A stretch of DNA of 13,633 nucleotides from Spirochaetaceae bacterium (GTDB taxonomy: Bacteria > Spirochaetota > Spirochaetia > Treponematales > Breznakiellaceae). Every line of letters starts with the position of its first letter. Within the stretch, counting starts at the first letter, position 1. The notes below the pieces were generated by a model. The model searched no databases. It saw nothing but the letters and a program-made list of their open reading frames with translations, and was not told the DNA's origin. Of the stretch, positions 4,962 to 12,505 are shown in pieces. The stretch is from contig JAISDF010000011.1 of assembly GCA_031265025.1 (NCBI GenBank), forward strand, positions 1-13,633, written 5' to 3'. Made by a program: the position numbers and the translations under genes.

Positions 4962-6750
4962 GGAAAAAAAGGCGCGCCGTTTTGGCGGAGACCGGAACAA
5001 TCAGCCCTTCCATGCCATTAAAACCTTTGCGGTCTTTATGCCCGTGGCCCTGGTCCTCATCGTGCTTTTCAGGATGATCTATCCCGGTCAGGGAGCGCCG
5101 CTGCCGGTTTATGCCATACCCTGGCGGCTCAGTACGGGGTTTCTGAATTTCGCCGAACTCTTTCCCGCCCTGGCGGTCTCGGCGCTGATTGTCTCTTTTG
5201 GCATTCAGAAGGTCCCTGACGAACAGTACGGGAGCTTCTCGGTTAAATTCCTCGATCTTATCCGGGGGCATATACTGGCGGCCATTATCGCCTCGGTTCT
5301 TTACAGCGTCCTTTTTCTCGCTGTCTGTCCCCTGGTTCAGGGCTATAAATCTTCAATGGTTTTTAACGGCTATCTTTTCCGCTCGGCAAAAGAAAGGGCC
5401 CGGGTTTTGGCCGCTGAAAATTCCTGGGTTGAAGCCGGGCAGTTCCTTTCTATATGTCAGCGTATCTGGGGGGAAAGCCCCGAAACCGAGGCGCTCAGGG
5501 TACAGGTGAATATAGGCCTTGAGGATCTGCGCCGCGCCGAGTCCTCACCGGACCGGGAAGCGCCGCGGCGGGGGTCTGTATCCTGGGTTCCCGCCGATGC
5601 CGCAGAAGCCGCAAACCGCGCCCGCATAGCGTTTAACGAAGAACGCTACTATGACGCCCACTGGTTTGCCGTCCTTGCCGAAAAACTTTCGGAGCCCGGA
5701 AGCGCCGAATACGGGATGATTTCGCAGTTGGCTGCCCGTGCCTGGAACGCCATAGCTTCCCTTGAGCCCAATAACCAGGAAAAGCAGGCCTATTCGCTCT
5801 ACCATAAAAAACGCGACGGCTATAATGCCCTGGTTTCGGAAGACTGGATACGGGCCTATTATATTTTCAGGGAACTTGCCGAACTCAGCCCCGGTGATCC
5901 TGATGTGGGCAATTTTCTTTCCATGAGCGAGGCCGGGGTAAAAAACGGGGCTTTCTTCATTGACGAGATGGATATGGCCATAGGCGAGATAGTCAACGGC
6001 GCGATTTTTTCCCTGCCCCGCCTGCCGTCGGGCCGCGTTGTGGTGCGTTTTGCCTCACTTTCGAATTTCAGGGACTTTTCGTATGGCATAGGCGTGGAAA
6101 TCATCGGGTTTAACGGCAACGGTTCCCTTGTCTACCGGGCGGAAGCTCCCTACAGCAAGATACGTCCCCTTACGGTAGACATATCCGGCGGTGGAGACGG
6201 CCGTACAGTGCTCCTTTTGCGCGCCCTGGACAGGGAAAACGAAAAACAGCGCTGGGAGCCCCGCTGGGAAGAGACGGCAGGGGAAGCGGATGAGGAGCAG
6301 GGGAGCGTTCAGCTTGTTCTTGATATATCGTATGATGATTTTCTCCTCTCCGCTGAGGCCCGCCGGGGTCTTGAGAATCTTTCTGTCGGCGATCTCCTTG
6401 ACGGCGCGAAAAAGCTGGGAACGCGGGGGCATATTCCCGAACTGTTTCAGGCCGAAGTCCTGCACCGTCTTGGCGAACCGGTGATGTTTCTTCCCTTTGC
6501 CATTATCGCCGTCATCGCGGGCTGGCGTCTCAGGGCGGTGAAGCGTCCCCGCTATATGGGTATTCCCATGCTCGGTATTATACCGCTGGTTTTTGCCGCC
6601 CTGTTCGCGGCGTTCAGGGCTCTTGTTTATGACTTTGGTTCCTTCCTGGTACTGACACTGTCCTTTCCCCTCGCGCTGGGCGTCTTTATCGCCGTTGCGC
6701 TGGTGTTTTTTATAGTCAGCCTGATTGCCCTCGCGGGTCAGCATGGATAA
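4954..6750 (+). CDS. Large membrane protein, LptF/LptG-like frame with TPR-like insert (hypothetical)
   Basis: 598 aa. The start ATG 4954 has AGGAGG at 4941-4946; an upstream in-frame TTG at 4921 lacks support. Transmembrane segments: residues about 24-43, 62-84, 106-128, then 510-528, 540-560 and 566-594. Between them lie TPR-like helical repeats (about 130-340; for example RARIAFNEERYYDAHWFAVLAEK and SEDWIRAYYIFRELAELSPGDP) and a beta-rich part (about 345-470; SGRVVVRFASLSN, then GSLVYRAEAPYSKIRPLTV). The segment entering the last three helices, ELFQAEVLHRLGEPVMFLPF, resembles the ELHRRLAxP stretch of LptF/LptG, the best sequence-level hint for that family. It overlaps the previous stop by ATGGCTAA and the next gene by ATGGATAA, so all three are probably co-translated. 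A TPR insert would be unusual for LptF/G; the assignment is inference. Confidence 0.65.
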   Translation: MAKEKKARRFGGDRNNQPFHAIKTFAVFMPVALVLIVLFRMIYPGQGAPLPVYAIPWRLSTGFLNFAELFPALAVSALIVSFGIQKVPDEQYGSFSVKFLDLIRGHILAAIIASVLYSVLFLAVCPLVQGYKSSMVFNGYLFRSAKERARVLAAENSWVEAGQFLSICQRIWGESPETEALRVQVNIGLEDLRRAESSPDREAPRRGSVSWVPADAAEAANRARIAFNEERYYDAHWFAVLAEKLSEPGSAEYGMISQLAARAWNAIASLEPNNQEKQAYSLYHKKRDGYNALVSEDWIRAYYIFRELAELSPGDPDVGNFLSMSEAGVKNGAFFIDEMDMAIGEIVNGAIFSLPRLPSGRVVVRFASLSNFRDFSYGIGVEIIGFNGNGSLVYRAEAPYSKIRPLTVDISGGGDGRTVLLLRALDRENEKQRWEPRWEETAGEADEEQGSVQLVLDISYDDFLLSAEARRGLENLSVGDLLDGAKKLGTRGHIPELFQAEVLHRLGEPVMFLPFAIIAVIAGWRLRAVKRPRYMGIPMLGIIPLVFAALFAAFRALVYDFGSFLVLTLSFPLALGVFIAVALVFFIVSLIALAGQHG

Positions 6751-7579
6751 ACGTCCCCCCCTGTCAGGCCGTTTTTTTGGGAAGCCCCGTTTTCTTTTCC
6801 GGGGCTTCCCCTGGCTCGGTCCGGCGGCGGGCGCGGCGGCCGGATATGCCGCCGGAGCCGCAGGCGCGGTCATCGGCTTTTTCATGGGCTTTCTGGTGCA
6901 GGAACTGGTAAGGCAGTTTCTCAACGAGAAATCAATAGCGGCTTATTTTGAAAATCCGGGCCGTCCTGCCTTTGCCGAGGCTGACCCCGGCATGGCCGCC
7001 TACTGCGCCCTTGGCCTGATCATACTCGCCCGCTCCATGGCGCGCGGCAGCGAGACCTTTGGCTGGAACGCGGAAGACGCGGCGGTAACGGAGCCGGTGC
7101 TGATGAGCGCCGCCTCGGTGTTTCCCCGGGGCAGGGATCATATACCCGAGCTTGAGACCTACTGCCGGCTTGCCGCTTCCCGCGTTGACGCGCTTAATGA
7201 GGATCTCCTTGTGGAAAGCCTTGCCGCGCGGCGGACGCCCTTTAAGGACTTAGGTCGCATTGGCCGCAGCCTTGCACTCATTGGCTTTGGACCCGGCCGC
7301 GCCGAAGCCGAATACATCCGCTCGCTTCTTGATCCGGGGTACCGGGACGCTGAAGAGCCGGGGAGGGTCGTCACAGACAGGGCCGACGGGTTTGACCCCT
7401 GGAAGGTACTCGGCCTCAGACCCGGCTCTCCGATGGAGGAAGTAAAATCCACCTACCGCAGACTGGCGGTTCAGTTCCACCCCGACGCCCTGCAAATCCT
7501 TGACAGAAAGCGCCAGGCCGAGGCCGCCCGCGCCTTTATGACCATACGGGAAGCCTACCGGATAATCGCCGGGGCTTGA
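6743..7579 (+). CDS. djlA: DjlA-like membrane-anchored J-domain co-chaperone
   Basis: 278 aa from ATG 6743, overlapping the previous stop by 8 bp; an in-frame TTG at 6725 is the alternative. One N-terminal membrane segment (about 25-52) carries a glycine zipper: G26, G30, G34, G38, then G41, G45, G49. A helical middle region follows (about 55-190; AYCALGLIILARSMA, then LLVESLAARRTPFKDLGRIG), compatible with the TerB-like domain of DjlA. The C-terminal J-domain (about 215-278) begins DPWKVLGLRPGSPMEEVKS and has the essential HPD at 246-248. DjlA proteins stimulate DnaK ATPase from the inner membrane, and a Gly-rich membrane segment that dimerises is known for E. coli DjlA. As last gene of the operon, it may recruit DnaK to assemble or remodel the two membrane proteins upstream. 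J-domain is certain; DjlA orthology is likely. Confidence 0.85.
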   Translation: MDKRPPLSGRFFGKPRFLFRGFPWLGPAAGAAAGYAAGAAGAVIGFFMGFLVQELVRQFLNEKSIAAYFENPGRPAFAEADPGMAAYCALGLIILARSMARGSETFGWNAEDAAVTEPVLMSAASVFPRGRDHIPELETYCRLAASRVDALNEDLLVESLAARRTPFKDLGRIGRSLALIGFGPGRAEAEYIRSLLDPGYRDAEEPGRVVTDRADGFDPWKVLGLRPGSPMEEVKSTYRRLAVQFHPDALQILDRKRQAEAARAFMTIREAYRIIAGA

Positions 7580-7594
7580 CGCCGCCGCCTGTTT

Positions 7595-7620
7595 GCGTGC
7601 TCCGGGCTTTCCGGAGGCGC
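7595..7620. terminator. GC-rich hairpin between convergent genes
   Basis: CTCCGG (7600-7605), loop GCTTT, CCGGAG (7611-7616) form a perfect 6-bp stem, extended by GCG (7595-7597) with CGC (7618-7620) across an internal loop. It fills the 42-bp gap between the convergent djlA-like and NYN genes. There is no T-tract on either side, so it is at best a pause site or mRNA 3'-end protector. Confidence 0.35.
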
Positions 7621-7621
7621 C

Positions 7622-8395
7622 CTATATAAGCCGCCGTTTCTTCCACCTGATATAGATTTGGCGGCCGGAACCGTTTTCCTGGGGGCGCTCTTCGATTTCA
7701 AACTGGGGTATGGCCCTGAAAAGGTCGCCTAGTTTTCTGAAACCGTAGTTGCGCGGGTCGAACTCGCTTGAACGGTTGTTGATTTTCTTTCCTACGCCGC
7801 CAAGGTAGGCCCAGCCTGATTCGTCGGCCATGTCGTCAACAGCGTCCCTGAGCAGCTTGAGGAGCTGCCGGTCAACCTTGAATTCTTTTTTGGGTTTGGC
7901 GCTGGGCCTGTCGTCGTCGCTTTCTTCCTCGGCCGCTTCCCGGAGGATTTCGGTGAAGATGAATTTATCACAGACAGCCACAAAGGCCCTGGGCGTTTTC
8001 TTTTCGCCGAAACCGTAGACAGTAAGGCCGCTTTCCCGTATGCGGGCGGCAAGGCGGGTAAAATCAGAATCGCTTGAGACGATGCAGAACCCGTTGAGTT
8101 TGTCGGTGTACAGGAGATCCATGGCGTCGATGATCATGGCGCTGTCGGTGGCGTTTTTTCCGGTAGTATACGAAAACTGCTGTATGGGCTGTATGGCATA
8201 CGCGAGCAGTTTATCTTTCCAGGACCGGAGATGGGTGCTGGTCCAGTCGCCGTAAATACGCTTGACGCTTGCCACGCCGTATTTGGCTACTTCGTCAAGG
8301 AGACCTTCAATAATAGAAGACTGGGTGTTGTCGGCGTCGATGAGCACCGCCAGGGCAGCGTCGTTTTGGGGACCTGAAATGGGCAATAAGGGCAT
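7622..8395 (-). CDS. NYN (PIN-like) domain protein with C-terminal OST-HTH/LOTUS domain
   Basis: 257 aa; ATG 8395-8393 is preceded on the minus strand by GGAGG six bases away, preferred over a TTG at 8422. Residues 12-150 form a NYN domain of the LabA/DUF88 type: AVLIDADNT (D20, D22, N23), KNATDSAMIIDAMDLL (D84, D90) and CIVSSDSDF (D109, D111), the acidic set of PIN-like nucleases, followed by VYGFGEKKTPRAFVAVCDKFIF. An acidic/basic linker (about 152-172) leads to a C-terminal LOTUS/OST-HTH winged helix (about 173-255; LLKLLRDAVDDMADESGWAYLGGVG, then FDPRNYGFRKLGDLF). NYN domains cleave RNA or other nucleic acids with metal ions; LOTUS domains bind RNA, including G-quadruplexes. It is the last gene of the xpb operon, 38 bp after the partner gene, so a role in nucleic-acid processing beside the helicase is plausible but inferred. 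Confidence 0.9.
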   Translation of the reverse strand: MPLLPISGPQNDAALAVLIDADNTQSSIIEGLLDEVAKYGVASVKRIYGDWTSTHLRSWKDKLLAYAIQPIQQFSYTTGKNATDSAMIIDAMDLLYTDKLNGFCIVSSDSDFTRLAARIRESGLTVYGFGEKKTPRAFVAVCDKFIFTEILREAAEEESDDDRPSAKPKKEFKVDRQLLKLLRDAVDDMADESGWAYLGGVGKKINNRSSEFDPRNYGFRKLGDLFRAIPQFEIEERPQENGSGRQIYIRWKKRRLI

Positions 8396-8411
8396 AGTAT
8401 CCTCCGTTAGC

Positions 8412-8435
8412 AGCGCGGTCAAAGCGCGCTTTTTT
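8412..8435 (+). terminator. Intrinsic terminator on the plus strand, antisense to the xpb operon
   Basis: AGCGCG (8412-8417), loop GTCAAAG, CGCGCT (8425-8430) followed by an unbroken run of Ts (8430-8435) is a textbook intrinsic terminator for plus-strand transcription. The genes on both sides are on the minus strand; there the hairpin is preceded, not followed, by the U-tract side and would not terminate. It lies in the 38-bp gap between the 701-aa gene (whose stop codon overlaps the T-run) and the NYN gene. Confidence 0.6.
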
Positions 8436-10539
8436 ATGTTCCAAAAATGGATTTTTTTATCCGCCTGATTAAACTTATCTTTGCCAGGGGGATGCGGATT
8501 TCTCCTGCCCGGCCTTCATCCTCCGTACCTGATATGCCGGCTGTCCGCAGTACCAGTATACTTTCTCCGCCGTTTTTTTCCAGGGCCTGGGGAATGCCCA
8601 GGCCCTGTTCATTCTTTCCGCCCGAGGACCACTTGAGTTCCACAAAGGACTTGAGCGTAATGGCCTGTTTTGCCACAGCCTGCTTGCCCGCGTAATCAAG
8701 GCCCCTGGCTTCAAGGCGCTCGTATTTTACCGACGCGTCAGTGAGCTGGGAACCGGTGAGTATAAGCCGCCTCTCAATGCGGGCCGAAAGTTCCTCTTTT
8801 TCTTCTTTTGAAAGGTTCATGCCGGAAAGCAGGGAACGAAAACGCTCCTTGAGCTTTTCCGCGCCATTTCCGCCGTCGCTCCGGGGCGGGCTTTCCCCGG
8901 CGTCAGGGCCCGAAAGGGCTTTTCCGTACTTTCCTTTAAGTGAAAAGTCGCCCCGGAATTTGGACGCCGCGGGCGGATAGGGCGGCGGGAACTTCGCCTC
9001 CCCCTTTGCCTTTGACGCGGCAAGTGGCCGGGCGATGATATCAACCCCCGCCCTGCCCAGGGTCTCAAAGGCCGCCTCCTGGTCTTCATCCTGTATCAGG
9101 TATACTCCCGGCGCGAGGGTTCCGGCTATGAGCGACGAGAGCTCGGCGGTTTCGGCAAGATAGCGCCTTTCTTCGGAAAGAGTCAGCACAAGGCCCCTGT
9201 GAAAACTTACTTCATGGTAGCGTTTTTCCCAGTCGCCGAGGGTCCAGGCAAGGCTCTGGTCAGGGGCAAAACCCGACAGTCTTGTGAGCAGGGCGCACAT
9301 GGTTTCCACGGAAATACCCCGGTCAAAACCCCTGACCGCTGAAAGCCGGGTAAGCTCAAAGCGGGGCGCGGTTCCCGCTTCGCGGACCGAACAGAAACGG
9401 GCCAGATCAAGGGCATCGGCAAGGGCGATTTCAGGGTAGAGTATCAGGGAAAAGGTTGAATCTATGGCAACGCGGGGCTTCCCGTTTTCACCGTCATTTT
9501 CGGCGAATTCCGTCCGTATGTAGGACTGGCCGTGTTCTTCAAGAAGCCCAGAAATTTCCAGGGCTCTAAGCACATGATGAATAAAACTTTCCTGCGTCCT
9601 GGGCTGGACAGCAAGAGACTTAAAGAGAAGCGGAAAGAGCCGTATAAGGGTTGAACGGGGGTAGAGTACGCCCTTTTCCAGGGTGTGTGTAAAACCGTGC
9701 ATGACTTTGGCCAGGGCCTGTACCAGGGGCCGTTTGAGCCATGAATTGGTTTTTTCGGGTTCCTCAAAATACGCGGTAAGGGCCGCCGCGAGGTATATGC
9801 GCCTTTCTTCCGCCGAAAGCCCGGCAAACGCGGAGAGCTTTTCCTCATCAACGCGGGAAGCTCCGTCATCATCAAGGCGTATAAGCCCCAGCACCTGGAG
9901 GCTGCCCAAAAGGGCTTCGAGCTTTATTCCGGGGAAAACGCGCTTTCCTTCCTCCAAAACTTTTTTTCTGAGCCTGCCCTCGGCCTTGAAGAGATTCCCC
10001 TGGTCATAGATAAAGGCGAAAACAGCGGCGAGCATTGTATCCGAAAGGCGGACCGGTTTTCCCCTAATCCTGGCGGTTTCTTTTTTGGACGCCTGCGCCG
10101 AGGGAAAGAGCGCTGTCATATCAAGGGCAAAGGGTTTAAGCGCGCCTTCAAGGGCGGGGTTGAGGGCAAGGCGGCTTACCTGGTCGTCCTTAAAGCGGTA
10201 TACGATAAAACGTTCTTCCAGATTGAGAAGCTGGCTGTGAAGCTCCGCGTAGGAAAGTTCTCCGCCAAAAAAACTTTCCAGTTCTCCGGGAAGGGGTTCG
10301 CCGAGAACCGCGATGGCGGCGATGATTTTCCTGTCTCCGCTGTCAATATAGGCGGCAATGGTTTCCTGAATGTCTTTCCGGTTAAGAAAGCCGGCAAGCT
10401 CATCAAGGAGCGTCTGCTTGTTGAACGGGGTTTTTATATTGCCGAAGACGCTGCGCATGAGTTCAAAGAACGCGGCGTCAGGAAGGATCATGAGGGCGGC
10501 CTTCCATTCCTCAACAGGACGGAACGGAGAGGGCCTCAC
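8434..10539 (-). CDS. XPB-associated protein with Helicase_C_3-like region (helicase partner)
   Basis: 701 aa; GTG 10539-10537 overlaps the TGA of xpb (GTGA), with GGAAG upstream. Mostly helical, soluble and without Walker motifs, so not itself a helicase. The N-terminal 380 residues look like stacked winged-helix or helical domains. Residues about 390-506 (LTRLSAVRGFDRGISVETMCALLTRLSG, then LAWTLGDWEKRYHEV, ending RAGVDIIARPL) resemble the Helicase_C_3 family region found in proteins encoded beside bacterial XPB. A Pro/Gly/Ser-rich linker (about 507-560) leads to a helical RNA- or protein-binding-like stretch, and a C-terminal beta-rich module (about 640-701; KSFVELKWSSG, ESILVLRTAG, EIRIPLAKISLI) with an SH3/WYL-like look. 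The overlap with xpb argues for a stoichiometric complex. Archaeal XPB pairs with the nuclease Bax1; whether this protein plays a comparable role is not known. Confidence 0.75.
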   Translation of the reverse strand: MRPSPFRPVEEWKAALMILPDAAFFELMRSVFGNIKTPFNKQTLLDELAGFLNRKDIQETIAAYIDSGDRKIIAAIAVLGEPLPGELESFFGGELSYAELHSQLLNLEERFIVYRFKDDQVSRLALNPALEGALKPFALDMTALFPSAQASKKETARIRGKPVRLSDTMLAAVFAFIYDQGNLFKAEGRLRKKVLEEGKRVFPGIKLEALLGSLQVLGLIRLDDDGASRVDEEKLSAFAGLSAEERRIYLAAALTAYFEEPEKTNSWLKRPLVQALAKVMHGFTHTLEKGVLYPRSTLIRLFPLLFKSLAVQPRTQESFIHHVLRALEISGLLEEHGQSYIRTEFAENDGENGKPRVAIDSTFSLILYPEIALADALDLARFCSVREAGTAPRFELTRLSAVRGFDRGISVETMCALLTRLSGFAPDQSLAWTLGDWEKRYHEVSFHRGLVLTLSEERRYLAETAELSSLIAGTLAPGVYLIQDEDQEAAFETLGRAGVDIIARPLAASKAKGEAKFPPPYPPAASKFRGDFSLKGKYGKALSGPDAGESPPRSDGGNGAEKLKERFRSLLSGMNLSKEEKEELSARIERRLILTGSQLTDASVKYERLEARGLDYAGKQAVAKQAITLKSFVELKWSSGGKNEQGLGIPQALEKNGGESILVLRTAGISGTEDEGRAGEIRIPLAKISLIRRIKKSIFGT

Positions 10540-12311
10540 GGTTCATCTTCCTTGTGGGCGTTTTCCGAGACGAGGATTTCTTCGAGAGTCCAATATTGAA
10601 TCGAATAGGCATAGCCCTGTTCGGCGAGGAATTTCCGCCTGTTTGCCGCGAAATCCTCTTCTACCGTATAACGGGAAACCAGGGTGTAAAAATATGAATT
10701 TCGTTTCTTGGGCCTGATGATGCGTCCCAGGCGCTGGGCTTCTTCCTGGCGTGACCCGAAGGAGCCTGAAATCTGTACGGCCATGGACGCGTCGGGAAGG
10801 TCTATGGCGAAGTTCGCCACCTTGGATACGACGATGATTCTGATCTCGCCGTTTCTGAAAGCCTGATAGATACGCTCCCTTTCGCTGTTAGGCGTCTTGC
10901 CGGTTATGAGCGGCGCCTTGAGGAGGGCCGCTATTGTTTCAAGCTGGCTGAGGTACTGGCCTATGACCAGTATATAATCCTCCGGGTGATTGGCGATAAG
11001 CTCCCGCACTATGGCCGCCTTGTACGGGTTTTCGCTGGACATGCGGTACTTTTCCCGCGACGGAGCGACCGCGTAGGGAATCTTGAGGTCGCCGGGCATA
11101 TCAAGGCGTATTTCGGTGCAGAGGGCGCTGGCTATCCAGCCCTTGCTTTCAAGGTCCTTCCAGGGAACGTCGTAGCGTTTGGGTCCTACAAGGCTGAAGA
11201 CCGCGTCCTCGGCGTGGTCTTCCCGTACCAGGGTCGCCGTAAGGCCCAGCCGCCTCAGCGCCTGAAGTTCAGCGGTAATCCTGAACACCGGCGCGGGGAG
11301 AAGATGTACTTCATCATAGATGATGAGGCCCCACTGCCTCATCCGGAAAAGCGGAAAATGGGGAAACCCGGCGTCTTTGTCCGGCCGCCAGGTGAGTATC
11401 TGATAGGTGGCGATGGTAACAGGAGCCACGGATTTTGAGTCGCCGGTATATTCGGCGATGCTTTCTTTGGGCAATTCGGTTTTGTCAAGAAGTTCGTTTA
11501 TCCACTGATGAACAGCGGCCACATTGGTAGTCAGTATGAGGGTATTGGTTTTAAGAAGCGACATGACAAGCATGCCGACCATGGTTTTGCCGGAACCGCA
11601 GGGCAGAACCACGACACCGTAGCCTGAGCCGGGGCCCCCGCTGCCAAGTACGGCGGCGGCAGCCTCCTTTTGGTAGTCCCTTGGGGCAAAAGCTTTGCCC
11701 GAAGACGAGACTGTACGGAGGGTGATCTCAAGGGGTTCTCCCTTGACCAGCGGAGCCTCGTCTTTTACCGGCCAGCCCAGTTTGATGAGTTCCCTCTTGA
11801 CGCTCCCCCGGTCAATCAGGCGGACAAGAAAACCTCCCTGGGTTTTTTGTATCAATTTTTCAAGCGGCCTGGCCGCGCCTATTTCGGCGAGAATGGCTTC
11901 GTCGTTACTGGTAAGGAAAAGATCGCCGCTTCCTGTTGCGGAAGGCGGCGGAGCGTCTTCCCCGTGTTTTTCCGCCAGCTCCCCTGCCCCGGCGGCTTCG
12001 GGGCTGATGAGCCTGATTTTGCCATAGCGGGACATGACGCCTGAAAATTCGTCCATTACCCGCAGGGGAACAGGGTAGCGGGAATATTTTTCCAGTACGC
12101 TGAGTACATCTCCGGGGCCCAGCCCGGCGCTTGCCGCGTTCCACAGGGAAAGGGAACTGATCCGGTAGGTATGCAAATGTTCCGGCGATTTTTCCAGCTC
12201 GGCAAAAGGCAGCAGGGCGGACCGCGCCTCCTCGGCCAGCGGGGCGTGTACATCAAGGAGCAGGGTGCGGTCACTTTGAACAATGAGCGGATTCGACAGA
12301 TTATTTTCCAT
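10536..12311 (-). CDS. xpb: Bacterial XPB/Rad25-type DNA repair helicase (SF2)
   Basis: 591 aa. The N-terminal domain (NPLIVQSDRTLLLDVHAPLAE, then PFAELEKSPEHLHTYRIS) matches bacterial XPB proteins such as mycobacterial XPB. SF2 helicase motifs, in order: Walker A PCGSGKT with K242; DEVH at 333-336; GLTATLVRED with the XPB-specific RED motif R363-E364-D365; motif V region VVSKVANFAIDLPDAS; motif VI QRLGRIIR at 526-533. This is full length. The family are 3'-5' ATP-dependent DNA helicases/translocases acting in repair or transcription-linked DNA opening; in bacteria they occur patchily, including spirochaetes and actinobacteria. It is first in an operon with its probable partner (4-bp overlap) and a NYN-LOTUS protein. 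ATG 12311 has no Shine-Dalgarno site, and a TATAAT lies so close that the message would be nearly leaderless. Confidence 0.95.
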   Translation of the reverse strand: MENNLSNPLIVQSDRTLLLDVHAPLAEEARSALLPFAELEKSPEHLHTYRISSLSLWNAASAGLGPGDVLSVLEKYSRYPVPLRVMDEFSGVMSRYGKIRLISPEAAGAGELAEKHGEDAPPPSATGSGDLFLTSNDEAILAEIGAARPLEKLIQKTQGGFLVRLIDRGSVKRELIKLGWPVKDEAPLVKGEPLEITLRTVSSSGKAFAPRDYQKEAAAAVLGSGGPGSGYGVVVLPCGSGKTMVGMLVMSLLKTNTLILTTNVAAVHQWINELLDKTELPKESIAEYTGDSKSVAPVTIATYQILTWRPDKDAGFPHFPLFRMRQWGLIIYDEVHLLPAPVFRITAELQALRRLGLTATLVREDHAEDAVFSLVGPKRYDVPWKDLESKGWIASALCTEIRLDMPGDLKIPYAVAPSREKYRMSSENPYKAAIVRELIANHPEDYILVIGQYLSQLETIAALLKAPLITGKTPNSERERIYQAFRNGEIRIIVVSKVANFAIDLPDASMAVQISGSFGSRQEEAQRLGRIIRPKKRNSYFYTLVSRYTVEEDFAANRRKFLAEQGYAYSIQYWTLEEILVSENAHKEDEP

Positions 12312-12320
12312 AACCTATCT

Positions 12321-12326
12321 ATTATA
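12321..12326 (-). promoter_or_regulatory. -10 element for the xpb operon (near-leaderless)
   Basis: The self-complementary ATTATAAT (12321-12328) gives TATAAT on the minus strand at 12326-12321, placing +1 near 12314, about three bases before the ATG. On the plus strand the same palindrome gives TATAAT at 12323-12328, which could fire in the opposite direction into the GC island. No convincing -35 is seen for either. Confidence 0.4.
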
Positions 12327-12350
12327 ATGAAAAATGCCGTACTTTAATAG

Positions 12351-12505
12351 CCCGGCCATCTGTTTTTTGCGCCGCTGTATTGGCCTGAGTGTTGCGGAAT
12401 GACGGGCCGCCTCGGCGCGTGGACCGCCGGATATGGGGGCCTGAACCCCGGAGGACCGGATGCCTGAAACGCATACAGACCCGGTTTGCCTCACCGGGGC
12501 AAAAA
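12351..12505 (+). ncRNA. Candidate structured non-coding RNA (GC-rich island)
   Basis: A GC-rich stretch with no credible ORF stands out from the AT-rich DNA on both sides. It folds into successive hairpins: CGGC/GCCG near 12413-12428; GGGG (12435-12438), loop, CCCC (12446-12449); ACCGGATGC (12455-12463) with GCAT (12471-12474) and CCGGT (12481-12485); TTTGCC (12485-12490) with GGCAAA (12498-12503). CTGTAT (12375-12380) can also pair with ATACAG (12473-12478). GCCTGA recurs at 12383, 12439 and 12462. A plus-strand TATAAT at 12323-12328 could drive it. I compared it by eye with 6S, SRP, RNase P, tmRNA and common riboswitches and found no clear match. Strand and ends are uncertain. Confidence 0.3.

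Noticed and set aside
6055..6924. 289-aa open frame on the minus strand
   Set aside because: It is the shadow of the large membrane gene and djlA; the product is Lys/Gly/Arg-rich low-complexity sequence with no family features.
7595..7620. Rho-independent bidirectional terminator between convergent genes
   Set aside because: The stem is good but neither side has a T-tract, so it is listed only as a low-confidence hairpin.
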